Assembly (NCBI GenBank): GCA_016463765.1
Contig: JAEMQS010000029.1
Span: 1 to 51,340 of the forward strand
Origin: Solirubrobacteraceae bacterium
Lineage (GTDB): Bacteria > Actinomycetota > Thermoleophilia > Solirubrobacterales > Solirubrobacteraceae
Reading direction: 5' to 3'
Length of the DNA: 51,340 nt
Shown: piece by piece, positions 1 through 8,490 of the stretch
Numbering within the stretch: position 1 is the first letter of the stretch
Layout: each line of letters begins with the position of its first letter
Program-made: the position numbers and the translations under genes
Notes under the pieces: generated by a model
The model's input: only the letters and a program-made list of their open reading frames with translations
Databases searched by the model: none
What the model was told of the DNA's origin: nothing

Positions 1-59
1 CGCCTGGCAGCGTAGACCGGGGTCGTCACGAGATCGCGCGGAAGATGTGGAGGTTCTGT

Positions 60-83
60 GGAGGGAAAGCGCAACTTCCCTCC
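60..83. terminator. Short hairpin upstream of the sigma factor gene
   Basis: A perfect 8-bp inverted repeat, GGAGGGAA (60-67) and TTCCCTCC (76-83), with an 8-nt loop. There is no T-tract. It may end an upstream transcript or sit in the leader of the sigma gene, whose GTG start lies 32 bases downstream. Confidence 0.35.
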
Positions 84-115
84 CCGCAACCGGTTAACCT
101 CTCCGGAGCGTCACC

Positions 116-1555
116 GTGGAAGCCTCAGCGATCCCAGCACCCCCAGTAGGGCTCGCCCGCACCCGGGCAAATGGACGCTTCCTGCGCCTGCGCAGCGACG
201 AGCAACTCGTCGCGATGTTCCGGGCCGGCGACGAGAGCGCGTTCCAGGCGATCCACGACCGGTACCGCCAGCGGCTGTTCGCCTACGCGCGCCAGATGCT
301 CGGCGGCTCGCGGCAGGACGCCGAAGACGCCATGCAGGACGTCTTCCTCCGCGCCTATGGCGCCCTGCGCGCGGACAGTCGGCCGGTGTCCCTGCGCGCC
401 TGGCTGTACCGGGTCGCGCACAACCGCTGCATCGACCACCTGCGCCGGCCGGTCCCCGCACCGGCTGAGGTCTTCGAGATGTCGCGCCGGCCGCTGCACG
501 ACCCGATCGAGGAGTCCGAGCGCCGCGAGGACCTCCGGCGGCTCGTGCACGACGTCCGCAACCTTCCCAGCCAGCAGCGTTCGGCCCTGCTCATGCGCGA
601 GATGGACGGCATGAGCTACGCCGAACTCGCCGACGCGCTCGAGGTCACCGTGCCGGCGGTCAAGTCGCTCCTCGTCCGCGCCCGGATCGGCCTGGTCGAG
701 GCCGGCGAGGCCCGGGACACCGCCTGCGTCGAGATCCGCGAGTCCCTTGCGCTGTCGCACGGGCGCGGCGTGCGCGCCAGCGGCCTCGCGCGGCGGCACC
801 TTCGCGAGTGCGACGACTGCCGCGACTACCGGACGCAGCTCAAGGCCGTCAACGCGCGCATGGCCGCGCTGAACCCGGCACCCGTCTTCGGGTCGCTCGC
901 GGGGCTCGGGCAGCTCCTGGGTCTTGGCGGGGCCGGCACGTCTGCGGCCGCGGGCGGCGGCGTGGCGGTCGTGGGCGGCGGAGGCGCGGTCGTGACGAAG
1001 GCCGCGGTCGTCGTCTGCTGCGTGGCCGTCACCGCCGGTGGCGCCACCACGGTGCGCGAGCGCATCAAGCCGCGCGCCCCCGCCGAGGCCTCCGCGGCGA
1101 CCCCTTCGCCGAACACCGCCGGCGCGTCTCCTGCCCTGGCGGTCTCGTCGTCCGGGGTGCGGATGGTCGAACCCCTGGCGCTGCCCGTCGTCACCAAGCT
1201 CGCCGCGCTCAGGTCCGACGACCCCAAGCGTGAGCGCGAACGCGGCGAGACCGGCCTGGCGAAGGTCGTCCCCGTCGCCGCCGAGCCCACGGCGATCTCG
1301 CCCCATGCCGACGCCGGAGCGCCCGCCGGCCTCGCGGAGGTCGGCGGCGGAGCGATCGCCCCGCACGAGGAACCGGCCGCCGAGACGGCACCGGCCGTGA
1401 CCAGCACTGAACCCGCGGTCGAGACGGTCAAGGCGCCGTCCTCTGACCCGGTGACGGCCGCCGAGCCGGCACCGCTGTCCGAGACCACTGCCGCCTCACC
1501 CGAGATCGACGGCCCCACGGTCGAGGGCTCGGCCGGCGGCGCGGTCGCGCCCTAG
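116..1555 (+). CDS. ECF-type sigma factor fused to a zf-HC2-like domain and membrane segment
   Basis: A 479-aa RNA polymerase sigma factor. Region 2 lies at about residues 30-110 (motifs AEDAMQDVFLRAY and RAWLYRVAHNRCIDHLRR) and region 4 at about 150-195 (LPSQQRSALLMREMDGMSYAELA). It is followed by a complete zinc-binding pattern, C204, then H228-x3-C232-x2-C235, as in zf-HC2 anti-sigma domains. A small hydrophobic stretch near residues 295-312 (AAVVVCCVAVTAGG) and a 150-residue Ala/Pro/Glu-rich tail complete it. The GTG start at 116 has GGAG about 7 bases upstream. Ordinary ECF sigma factors are near 200 aa, so more than half of this protein is regulatory or extracytoplasmic. I infer a sigma factor carrying its own inhibitory, possibly membrane-tethered domain. 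The stop overlaps the stop of the convergent next gene in a shared CTAG. Confidence 0.85.
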   Translation: MEASAIPAPPVGLARTRANGRFLRLRSDEQLVAMFRAGDESAFQAIHDRYRQRLFAYARQMLGGSRQDAEDAMQDVFLRAYGALRADSRPVSLRAWLYRVAHNRCIDHLRRPVPAPAEVFEMSRRPLHDPIEESERREDLRRLVHDVRNLPSQQRSALLMREMDGMSYAELADALEVTVPAVKSLLVRARIGLVEAGEARDTACVEIRESLALSHGRGVRASGLARRHLRECDDCRDYRTQLKAVNARMAALNPAPVFGSLAGLGQLLGLGGAGTSAAAGGGVAVVGGGGAVVTKAAVVVCCVAVTAGGATTVRERIKPRAPAEASAATPSPNTAGASPALAVSSSGVRMVEPLALPVVTKLAALRSDDPKRERERGETGLAKVVPVAAEPTAISPHADAGAPAGLAEVGGGAIAPHEEPAAETAPAVTSTEPAVETVKAPSSDPVTAAEPAPLSETTAASPEIDGPTVEGSAGGAVAP

Positions 1556-2325
1556 CCGAACTGCGGCCGCTCGACGTCGTCGGGCAACTGCTGGTCGTCG
1601 GCGAGCTTGTCCAGGTGCGTGGCAAGCGTCACCGCCGCGACGGGCCGCAGCGCCTCCGGCACGTCGTGCCAGGCCGCGTCGAGCAGTTCGTCGATCGTCC
1701 GGCGTCCCGCCGCGATCCCCGCGAGCAGCTTCTCCTCGCGGTCGCGCCGGTGGGCGAGGTACTCGTCGAGCTTCGCGCGAGGATCGGTGATGACCGGTCC
1801 GTGGCCCGGGCAGATGACCCGCGCTTCGAGCGCCTTGAGGTGCTCGAGCGCCTGGAGGTAGTCGCGCAGCGCGCCCGGGTCGGGGAACAGGAACGCGGTG
1901 CCCGTGCCGACGACGGCATCGCCCGTGAACAGGGCGTCGCCCGCCGCGAAGGTGAGGTGGTCGGGCGCGTGGCCGCGCGTCGCGATCGCGCGGAACGGGC
2001 CGAACGCGTCACCGTCGGCCAGCCGGACACCCGCCGCCAGCCGCGCGGCGCCGACGGGGACGCTGCCCCCGAGCAGCACCCGCAGACCCTCCACGCCTTC
2101 GGCGTGATCGAAGTGGTCGTGGGTGACCGCGATGCCGCCGGCGCCGCCGCGGCGCTCGGCCTCGCTCGCGACGGCCGAGAGGTGGGCGTCGAGCGCCGGC
2201 CCGGGATCGACGATCCAGCACGGATTGCGCCCCACGATCCACGTGTTCGTGCCCGTGAGCGTCAGCGGGGACGGGTTGTCCGCGCGCACCAGGGCGATGT
2301 CGTACGCGTCGAGGACGTCAGCCAT
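1552..2325 (-). CDS. Metallo-beta-lactamase-fold hydrolase
   Basis: A 257-aa MBL-fold protein. The metal motif H69-D-H71-F-D73-H74 (THDHFDH) is intact, a second-site histidine is seen in GHAPDHL and another in ICPGHGPV. The C-terminal part (DEYLAHRRDREEKLL, then a small helical winged-helix-like region) matches the LACTB2/glyoxalase-II-like branch, cytosolic hydrolases acting on thioesters, nucleic acids or similar. The exact substrate cannot be read from the sequence. The ATG start at 2325 is followed at once by conserved sequence. It lies 26 bases downstream of the HD-GYP gene on the same strand and may be cotranscribed with it. Confidence 0.85.
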   Translation of the reverse strand: MADVLDAYDIALVRADNPSPLTLTGTNTWIVGRNPCWIVDPGPALDAHLSAVASEAERRGGAGGIAVTHDHFDHAEGVEGLRVLLGGSVPVGAARLAAGVRLADGDAFGPFRAIATRGHAPDHLTFAAGDALFTGDAVVGTGTAFLFPDPGALRDYLQALEHLKALEARVICPGHGPVITDPRAKLDEYLAHRRDREEKLLAGIAAGRRTIDELLDAAWHDVPEALRPVAAVTLATHLDKLADDQQLPDDVERPQFG

Positions 2326-2351
2326 CTGCGGGCGAGGCTAGTCGCCCCGCG

Positions 2352-3740
2352 CTACGCGGCGGCAACGAGGGGCGCGCGCTGCGGCGCGGCGTAATCGCGG
2401 ACGCGACGCTCGAACTGCAGCTCGGCCTCGAAGTCGGCGTCGTCACCGTGGCGGAATCCGAGCTCGCCGCGGCTCACGAGGTCGGCGAAGATCTCGACCA
2501 GCCGGGCATCGAGCTGCTTGCCCGCCACGCGGCGAAGCTCCTCGATCGCGGCCTCAGCGGAGACCGGCTCGCGATAGGAGTCCCGCGCGGTCATCACGTC
2601 ATAGGTGTCACAGACCGAGATGATCCGGGCGAGCAGCGGGATGGCGTCGCCCCGCATGCCGCGCGGGTAGCCCCGGCCGTCGATCCGCTCGTGGTGGCCG
2701 AGGATGATGTCCGCGACCGGGCCGTAGCCCTCGACCTCGCGCACGATCTTCGCGCCCTGGAACGGATGGCACTTGACGATCTCCCAGTCCTCATCGGAGA
2801 GCCGGGAGTCCGCGAGCAGGATGTGGTCCGGGAAGATGAACTTGCCGATGTCGTGCAGCAGGCCGGCGGTGTGGACGAGTTCGATCTCGTCATCGGTGCA
2901 GCCCGCGGCGCGTGCAAGCTCTCGTGCATAGCGCGCGACGGCGGCGGAATGGCGGGCCGTCATGTGGTCGCGCAGGGCAAGCGTGCGGAGCATCGCGGTG
3001 AGGACGCCGACCTGGAGGGTTGCAAGTTGGTGGGTGCGGGTATCCAGCTCCTCAGCGCGCTCCTGGGAGGTGAGAAGTTCGCGGTAGAGCCAGAGATAGA
3101 GGAAGAGCAAGCCGGCCAACGTCAGAAGCGCCATCGGCCCGATATGAGCCTTCGCGTACACGATGATGCTCGCCAGCAGCAGCATCGTCGCCTCCGACGG
3201 AATCAGCGGAACGTAGATCGTCCGGAACTGGTGCCCGATCGGGTCGCCGTAAAGCACGCGGTTCCCCGCAGCGAAGAGGAAGAAGTTCACACTCGTGGCT
3301 ACCACCAGCCCAGCGGTCATAGGCACGAGGAACCCGGCGTCCTCGATGGTCAGGCCCGTCTTCCCGGCGCACCAGGCGATCACAAGGCCACCGGCGATGG
3401 GAGATCCCATCGTCGTGGGCAGGTTGAGGATCACGGCTGGCCGGAACCTTGCGTCCCGCGGGAGCCGTGCCATGTCCACGACGCTTGCGATCAACGCGAT
3501 GACCCCAGCCGCAGTCGGCCCGAGCAGAGACATTGCGAGCAAGTAGCCCAGGAACCCGCCCGAGATGTGCATGTGCTCGCTTTCGCGGGCAGGCAGAAAG
3601 TCTGCCCCGACGACCAGCACGAGGAGCATCGCGAACAGCGCGGGATCCCAGGTACCAACATCGCGCACCGCGACAGCGGCGGCGATCGTACCCACGAGAC
3701 CCACGATGGCGGTGACAGTTACCGCTTTGCTCGGCGTCAC
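2352..3740 (-). CDS. Membrane HD-GYP domain phosphodiesterase
   Basis: A 462-aa protein with about six to seven hydrophobic segments in residues 5-220, a short coiled linker (about 221-245) and an HD-GYP domain in residues 246-430. The HD pair is H296-D297 (LLHDIGKF), followed by the metal-binding H349-H350 (GHHERIDGRGYP) and the G357-Y358-P359 signature. HD-GYP enzymes hydrolyse cyclic di-GMP or related dinucleotides, so this is probably a membrane sensor that lowers the cyclic dinucleotide pool. The sensed signal is unknown; the N-terminal domain is of an uncharacterised integral-membrane sensory type. Start is GTG at 3740 with AGAGGG about 5 bases upstream. It faces a 349-base intergenic region containing a strong palindrome. 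Confidence 0.9.
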   Translation of the reverse strand: MTPSKAVTVTAIVGLVGTIAAAVAVRDVGTWDPALFAMLLVLVVGADFLPARESEHMHISGGFLGYLLAMSLLGPTAAGVIALIASVVDMARLPRDARFRPAVILNLPTTMGSPIAGGLVIAWCAGKTGLTIEDAGFLVPMTAGLVVATSVNFFLFAAGNRVLYGDPIGHQFRTIYVPLIPSEATMLLLASIIVYAKAHIGPMALLTLAGLLFLYLWLYRELLTSQERAEELDTRTHQLATLQVGVLTAMLRTLALRDHMTARHSAAVARYARELARAAGCTDDEIELVHTAGLLHDIGKFIFPDHILLADSRLSDEDWEIVKCHPFQGAKIVREVEGYGPVADIILGHHERIDGRGYPRGMRGDAIPLLARIISVCDTYDVMTARDSYREPVSAEAAIEELRRVAGKQLDARLVEIFADLVSRGELGFRHGDDADFEAELQFERRVRDYAAPQRAPLVAAA

Positions 3741-4089
3741 GGACCCTCTATCGGCGAAGAACGCGAGAACGTTTAGGCCTGCACCTCAACGGGCACGCGC
3801 GGCCGGATTCTCGGCACGTTCCGTGGTGTTGTTATGTCAACTCGCGCGTACGCGCGTTTGACCTAGCGGCCGCGGTAGACCATGACAATTCCTTGACTCG
3901 ATGGAGGACTGCCGCCGACCGACGGCGGGCAAGACGCCTGCGCAACAACAATCGATGCGCCGGACGGCATTAGAACATCCGTCTAAAGAAATGGCAAGTG
4001 CTAAAGCTTGGATGCCGGTCTGCCGATTAAGCGTTTTCTGAGATTCCCGCGCGCGCGGAGTTCGCCTGATCGACGCTTCCTGCCCGGAA
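3741..4089. other. 349-base intergenic region between HD-GYP and MFS genes
   Basis: No convincing ORF. It is locally less G+C-rich than its neighbours (for example 3965-4040) and holds the 27-base composite palindrome described separately at 3836-3862. Two CTAAAG repeats occur near 3983 and 4000. I looked for a cyclic di-GMP riboswitch and did not recognise one. It must contain the promoters of both divergent genes, but I cannot assign them with confidence. Confidence 0.6.
3836..3862. promoter_or_regulatory. Composite palindrome, candidate operator
   Basis: GTCAA (3836-3840) and TTGAC (3858-3862) flank a perfect 14-base palindrome, CGCGCGTACGCGCG (3843-3856). The whole element is nearly symmetric (2 versus 1 spacer bases). 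It lies about 95 bases upstream of the HD-GYP start and 227 upstream of the MFS start, a position suited to a dimeric regulator. There is no loop, so an RNA terminator is less likely. Confidence 0.4.
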
Positions 4090-5316
4090 ATGCGAGGCTT
4101 TCGCCCGATGCGTCGTGCTCTGAGCCTTGCTGCGTTCCGGCGACTTGCCCTCGCCTACACGCTCAACGAAGTCGGTGACTGGTTCGCGACGATCGCGCTG
4201 ACGGTCCTCGTCTTCGATCGGACCGGGGAGGCGCTCGCCACCGCCGCGCTCTTTCTCTCCACCCGATTCCTCCCCAGCCTCGCGGTGCCGTTCCTCGCGT
4301 CCTACGCCGAGCGGGGGTCGGTCCGGGTCGTGCTGAGCATCGGATACGTGGCCGAGGCGCTGGTCTTCGTCCTGCTCGCGGCGGCAGGCGCCGACATGGC
4401 GCTCGGCGTCCTCTGCCTCGTCGCGATGCTCGACGGCACGCTCGCCGCGACCGCCCGTGCGGTGACCCGCGGGGCGACGGTCGCGATCCTCGAGCCTGCC
4501 GGCCAGCTGCGCGAGGGCAACTCCCTGCTGAACATCGGCTTCTCGGTCGTCAACGTCGCCGCACCCGCGACGGCGGGCCTCGCGGTCGCGCAGCTCGGTG
4601 CCCCCGGCGTGCTCTGGATCGTGGCCGGGATCTTCCTCGGCCTCGCCGTCCTCATGGGCACCGCCCGCGGAACGCCGCGCGGGATCCGTTCGACCACCCG
4701 ATGGACGACCCGGCTGCGTGAGGGGTTCGCCTACGTGCGCGGGCATCGGATCGCCCGCGGCCTGCTGGCCCTCCAGGCCGTCCTGCTGGTCCTCTTCAAC
4801 ATCGCCGTGCCGATCGAGGTGATCTACGCCAAGGAGGTGCTGGACGCCGGCGACATCGGCTTCGGCGCGCTGCTCGCCGCATGGGGCGGCGGCATGGTGG
4901 CCGGCAGCCTCTTGTTCGCGCGTCTGTCGCAGCGGTCGCTCGCGGGCCTGGTGATCGTCTCGACGGTCGCCGTCTGCGCCGGGTACCTCGGAATGGCCGC
5001 CGCACCGAACCTGCTCCTCGCCTGCCTCGCCGCGTCCGTGGGCGGTCTCGGCAACGGCGTGCAGTGGGTCGCCGTCATCACGGCCATCCAGGAGGCGATC
5101 GACGACGATATGCAGGCGCGCGCCGCAGGCATGCTCGAAGCGGTCATCACCGCGGCGCCCGGGTTGGGTTTCGTCGTCGGCGGCGTCCTGGCCACCGTGT
5201 GGGACGCCCGCACCGCCTTCGCCGTCGCCGGCTTCGGGGGGCTGCTCGTCATCGCCGCCGCATGGCTCGTCTGGCGCAGGTCAGACGACGCGCCCCCGCC
5301 GCAGCCCGCCACCTGA
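4090..5316 (+). CDS. MFS transporter
   Basis: A 408-aa integral membrane protein with about 10-12 hydrophobic segments spread over the whole length, opening LAAFRRLALAYTLNEVGDW as in EntS/drug-exporter type major facilitator proteins. A charged cytoplasmic loop (about residues 195-215, RGIRSTTRWTTRLREG) separates the two halves. Such proteins export drugs, siderophores or metabolites by proton antiport; the substrate cannot be read here. The ATG at 4090 is used, but a second ATG at 4108 (MRRALSL) is equally plausible. It is monocistronic or shares a transcript with the wax ester synthase 78 bases downstream. Confidence 0.85.
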   Translation: MRGFRPMRRALSLAAFRRLALAYTLNEVGDWFATIALTVLVFDRTGEALATAALFLSTRFLPSLAVPFLASYAERGSVRVVLSIGYVAEALVFVLLAAAGADMALGVLCLVAMLDGTLAATARAVTRGATVAILEPAGQLREGNSLLNIGFSVVNVAAPATAGLAVAQLGAPGVLWIVAGIFLGLAVLMGTARGTPRGIRSTTRWTTRLREGFAYVRGHRIARGLLALQAVLLVLFNIAVPIEVIYAKEVLDAGDIGFGALLAAWGGGMVAGSLLFARLSQRSLAGLVIVSTVAVCAGYLGMAAAPNLLLACLAASVGGLGNGVQWVAVITAIQEAIDDDMQARAAGMLEAVITAAPGLGFVVGGVLATVWDARTAFAVAGFGGLLVIAAAWLVWRRSDDAPPPQPAT

Positions 5317-5394
5317 AACGGGTGAGTCGCCGGAAAACGGCGCAGGGCGTCTCGTCCGTCGCGCGCCGCCCGCGCACCTGCGAGACTCGCACGC

Positions 5395-6906
5395 GTGCCC
5401 GCCGACCGGCTGACGGTTCTCGACGACGCGTTTCTCGCGCTTGATTCGCCCGAGGCCCCGTTGCATGTCGGCTGGACGATCCGCATCGACGGCCGCGCGC
5501 CGTCGCTCGGCGGGCTCCGGCGCCACCTGCTGTCGCGGATGGACCGGGTCCCGCGGTTCCGTCGCCGCCTCGTCAGCACGGCGATGGCCGGAGGAGAACT
5601 GCGCTGGGAGGACGACCGCGGGTTCGACATCGCCCGCCACGTCATGCACGTCAGCGTCCCGGCCCCGGGTGACGACGAGTCCCTGCGCCAGCTCGCCGGC
5701 CGTCTGCTCTCCACCGCGCTCCCGCTCGACCGCCCGCTGTGGCGCGTCTATCTCGTCGACGGTCTCCAGGACGGCTTCGCGGTCGTGGGCCAGGCCCACC
5801 ATGCGCTGATCGACGGCATCGCGGCGATCGAGGTCGCGGCGCTCCTCTTCGACGGCGAGCCGAACCCGCAGCCCGAACCGCGGTCGACATGGCGCCCGCA
5901 GCGGACAGGCAACGCCTCGGCGGCGCTGTCCCTGACCCGCGAGCGCCTGCGATCGGCCACGGGCCAGAGCGCCGCCGTCGCGCGGATCGGGCGGGAGACC
6001 GCCACCCGCACGAAGGACCTCGTCCGCCGGCCGGCGCCGCCGAAGCTCGACCCGCCGGCCGAAGCCGCGAAGACGGTGTCGGCGCTGACCGACATCCTTC
6101 GTCCCGCGGCGATGACGCCGCTGGCCGCGACGGCCGGCCCGGGTCGCGAGCTTGGCCTCTCCATCCTCGATCTCGAGACCGTCCGCCGCGTCGCGCGCGA
6201 GCACGACGCCACGGTCAACGACGTCCTGCTGGCGCTCGTGGGCCATGCCCTGGGCCACGCACTGCAGCGGCGGGACGAGAACCCGGTCCCGCTGAAGGCG
6301 ATGATGCCGGTCAACGTGCGCACCGGCTCGGCGCAGGACCTGGGCAACGCGCTGTCCTTCGTCTTCGTCGACCTGCCGTCCGACCGCCGCGACGCCCGCA
6401 CGGCCCTCCGCGAAGTGGTGGACCGGACCCGGCGCGTCAAGGACGGCGACTACGCCGCCACGCTCACGAACATCGTGCGGCTCGCCGACCTCGTGCCGAC
6501 CGCCGGCCGGCGCATGGTCAGCAAGGTCGTCGCCACGGCCACGCGCTTCGACCTCACGGTCTCGAACGTTCCCGGGCCGGAGATCCCGCTGTACCTGCTC
6601 GGCCGGCGTGTCCGCGCCGTGTTCCCCGCCGTGCCCACCTGGGCCGGCCACGGGTTGACGGTCGGCGCCCTGTCCTACTGCGGCCGCGTGCACGTCTGCG
6701 TGTACGCCGACCGCGCGATCGTGCCGGACGCCCAGGACATCGCACGCGACGTGGCTGCGTGCCTGCGCGAGCTGGCCGGCGACGGCGCGCCCACGGCCCC
6801 GCGGTCGCCCATGCGGCGCGAGCTCGGCCCGCCCGCCTCCAGCACGACGCCGTGGCGCCGGCTGGCCCGCCAGCGCCGCGAGGGCACGCGCCTGTCGCGC
6901 TACTGA
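5395..6906 (+). CDS. Wax ester synthase/diacylglycerol acyltransferase (WS/DGAT)
   Basis: A 503-aa bifunctional acyltransferase that joins acyl-CoA to fatty alcohols or diacylglycerol to make wax esters or triacylglycerol. The catalytic HHxxxDG motif is intact (H135-H136-A-L-I-D140-G141), with the conserved PLWR (114-117) before it and the ND motif (TVNDVLLALV, about residue 270) after it. The length fits the family (450-500 aa). Start is GTG at 5395 (MPADRLTVLDDAFL). The stop overlaps the convergent winged-helix gene by 7 bases. It indicates neutral lipid storage, consistent with the lipid uptake and beta-oxidation genes later in the window. Confidence 0.93.
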   Translation: MPADRLTVLDDAFLALDSPEAPLHVGWTIRIDGRAPSLGGLRRHLLSRMDRVPRFRRRLVSTAMAGGELRWEDDRGFDIARHVMHVSVPAPGDDESLRQLAGRLLSTALPLDRPLWRVYLVDGLQDGFAVVGQAHHALIDGIAAIEVAALLFDGEPNPQPEPRSTWRPQRTGNASAALSLTRERLRSATGQSAAVARIGRETATRTKDLVRRPAPPKLDPPAEAAKTVSALTDILRPAAMTPLAATAGPGRELGLSILDLETVRRVAREHDATVNDVLLALVGHALGHALQRRDENPVPLKAMMPVNVRTGSAQDLGNALSFVFVDLPSDRRDARTALREVVDRTRRVKDGDYAATLTNIVRLADLVPTAGRRMVSKVVATATRFDLTVSNVPGPEIPLYLLGRRVRAVFPAVPTWAGHGLTVGALSYCGRVHVCVYADRAIVPDAQDIARDVAACLRELAGDGAPTAPRSPMRRELGPPASSTTPWRRLARQRREGTRLSRY

Positions 6907-7604
6907 CGCGGGGCGTCCTCGGGAATCAGCGGGAACTGGTACCCGCCGCGCCGGGCGAAGAACGGAGCGTTGGCCGCCGGCGAATGCCGGCCCTCGTAGA
7001 ACGCCACGCCGACGTTGATCTCGGTGACCTCGGCGTCGGGCTCCGCCGCGCGCCGGGCCGCGATGCCCGCCTCGATCTCCAGGAGCCGGACATAGTGCGC
7101 GTCCATCGCCTCGCGCAGCTCGGCCAGGCCCTCCTCGTCAGCACAGAAGTGCGCGTTCGCCAACAGCGCCTCGTCGAGCTCGAAGCCCCCCGCCTCCACG
7201 GCGCCGAGCAGGTCGGCCGACCACTCACGTGCCGCCGCGGCGAGCATGAGCCGCCGGCCCTCATCGCCGACCGCGGTCCACGTCTCCTCGTCGAGGTCCA
7301 TCACGATCGTCGCGCGGTAGTGACTCTCGATCGCGCCGCGGCGCGGCGTCTGGCGGGTGAGCTCGAGCATGCCCGCGTCGGCGAGCACGCGCACGTGGTA
7401 GCTGACCTTGCCGATCGGCTCACCGAGGTCCCGGGACGCCTCCTTGGCGCTGATCTCCCCGAGCTGCGCCTGCTTGAGGATCTTCATCCGGATCGGGTGC
7501 GCGAGCACCTTCAGCTTCTCGGGCTGGCGCGCGAAGAACGCGCTGGAGACAACGTCGGATTTCCGCTCCGTGAACACCGCGGCGTCGATGACGTCGTGGC
7601 TCAC
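6900..7604 (-). CDS. ArsR-like winged-helix transcriptional regulator, paralogue 1
   Basis: A 234-aa DNA-binding protein. The winged helix spans about residues 28-95: KVLAHPIRMKILK, then a recognition helix around ISAKEASRDLGEPIGKVSYH and a wing with TRQTPRRGAIESHYRA. The remaining 130 residues are helical and probably mediate dimerisation or ligand sensing. Start is GTG at 7604. It is the tandem paralogue of the gene at 7737-8390: both share LAHPxR, the GxVSYHVR helix and the unusual TPRRGAxExHYRA wing. The C-terminal halves differ. Targets are unknown; its nearest neighbour is the convergent wax ester synthase gene. Confidence 0.8.
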   Translation of the reverse strand: MSHDVIDAAVFTERKSDVVSSAFFARQPEKLKVLAHPIRMKILKQAQLGEISAKEASRDLGEPIGKVSYHVRVLADAGMLELTRQTPRRGAIESHYRATIVMDLDEETWTAVGDEGRRLMLAAAAREWSADLLGAVEAGGFELDEALLANAHFCADEEGLAELREAMDAHYVRLLEIEAGIAARRAAEPDAEVTEINVGVAFYEGRHSPAANAPFFARRGGYQFPLIPEDAPRQ

Positions 7605-7697
7605 GCGCGCGGTCCGGGGCCCGTTGACAGCATGTCACGCACCCTACCGATGCGCGATTGCTCTGGCGAGCCCGAGCGTCGGAAATTCTCTGTTCGC

Positions 7698-7720
7698 CGC
7701 GCCGCCGGACAGGCGGCGCG
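7698..7720 (-). terminator. Hairpin terminator after the second winged-helix gene
   Basis: A perfect 9-bp stem, CGCGCCGCC (7698-7706) and GGCGGCGCG (7712-7720), with a 5-base loop. It lies 17 bases past the stop of the gene at 7737-8390. No strong T-tract follows. Confidence 0.5.
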
Positions 7721-7736
7721 ACAGACAGGCGGGACG

Positions 7737-8390
7737 CTAGGCGGCCTTGCGCGCGGGCTTCTTCTTCGCGGCCGGCTTCTTGGCGGGCTTCTTCGCCGCG
7801 GCGGCCGTCGTGGTCGCGAAGCCGATGAGGGCGACCTCGCTGGCGGTGCCCTCCTTGCCGGCGAGCCGCTTCGTGCTGTCGGCGAAGATCTTGTCCGCCT
7901 TCTCACGGGTCGTGGCGAGGAGCTTGGCGAGGTCCGCCCGGCCCTTGGCGTCGAGGTCACCGGCGATGCGGGTGACGACGTCCTCGGGGGTGTCGAAGCC
8001 GTTGGCCTCGGCCGTCGCGACGACGTCCTTGACGATCGCCTTGAGCGTCGTGTCGTGCGCCGAGCGGCGGGTCGAGGCCGGCATCTGCGCCCAGTCGTCC
8101 TTGCTGAAGAACGGCTTCATCACGGCGCGGTAGTGATGCTCGACGGCACCGCGGCGCGGCGTCGTGCTGACCAGCTCGATGCAACCCAGGTCAAGGAGGG
8201 TGCGGACGTGGTAGCTGACGTTGCCGAGGCGCTCGTCCAGTTCCTCGCTGATCTCGCTCGGGCTGGCGACGCGCTCGTTCAGGATGGTGAGGATGTTCTG
8301 GCGCAGCGGATGGGCCAGTGCCTTGACGATTCGATGATCGAGGGCTGGTGATTCGGACGAGGACATAAAACGTTCTGCTTCCGTTGACAT
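7737..8390 (-). CDS. Winged-helix regulator with histone H1-like Lys/Ala tail, paralogue 2
   Basis: A 217-aa regulator. The winged helix covers about residues 15-95 (RIVKALAHPLRQNILTIL, LGNVSYHVRTLLDLG, TTPRRGAVEHHYRA). A helical middle region follows, then a C-terminal tail of about 20 residues made almost only of Lys, Pro, Ala and Arg (KKPAKKPAAKKKPARKAA), as in histone H1-like and HU-type tails. The tail probably adds non-specific DNA affinity. Two starts are possible: ATG at 8390, or ATG at 8366 (MSSSESPALDH), which has GGAAG about 11 bases upstream. A GTTCTG/CAGAAC repeat spans the start region and may serve autoregulation. The paralogue at 6900-7604 lacks the tail. Confidence 0.82.
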   Translation of the reverse strand: MSTEAERFMSSSESPALDHRIVKALAHPLRQNILTILNERVASPSEISEELDERLGNVSYHVRTLLDLGCIELVSTTPRRGAVEHHYRAVMKPFFSKDDWAQMPASTRRSAHDTTLKAIVKDVVATAEANGFDTPEDVVTRIAGDLDAKGRADLAKLLATTREKADKIFADSTKRLAGKEGTASEVALIGFATTTAAAAKKPAKKPAAKKKPARKAA

Positions 8391-8406
8391 GAACCGTATT
8401 CAGAAC
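8372..8406. promoter_or_regulatory. Possible autoregulatory inverted repeat
   Basis: GTTCTG (8372-8377) and CAGAAC (8401-8406), 7 of 8 bases symmetric when extended, separated by 23 bases, and lying across the two candidate start codons of the paralogue-2 regulator. Spacing is wide, so this is a weak call. Confidence 0.22.
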
Positions 8407-8490
8407 ATACCGCTTCGCGCAGCCGGACCTGACGGGTGAGCCCTTTCGTCGCCTGATCACACCCGAAACCGGGGTCACCAGAACCGGGAG

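Noticed and set aside
3741..4089. Cyclic di-GMP riboswitch near the HD-GYP gene
   Set aside because: I could not find the conserved riboswitch core sequences.
8384..8406. TTGACA on the plus strand upstream of the sensor kinase
   Set aside because: No plus-strand gene follows and the -10 is poor.
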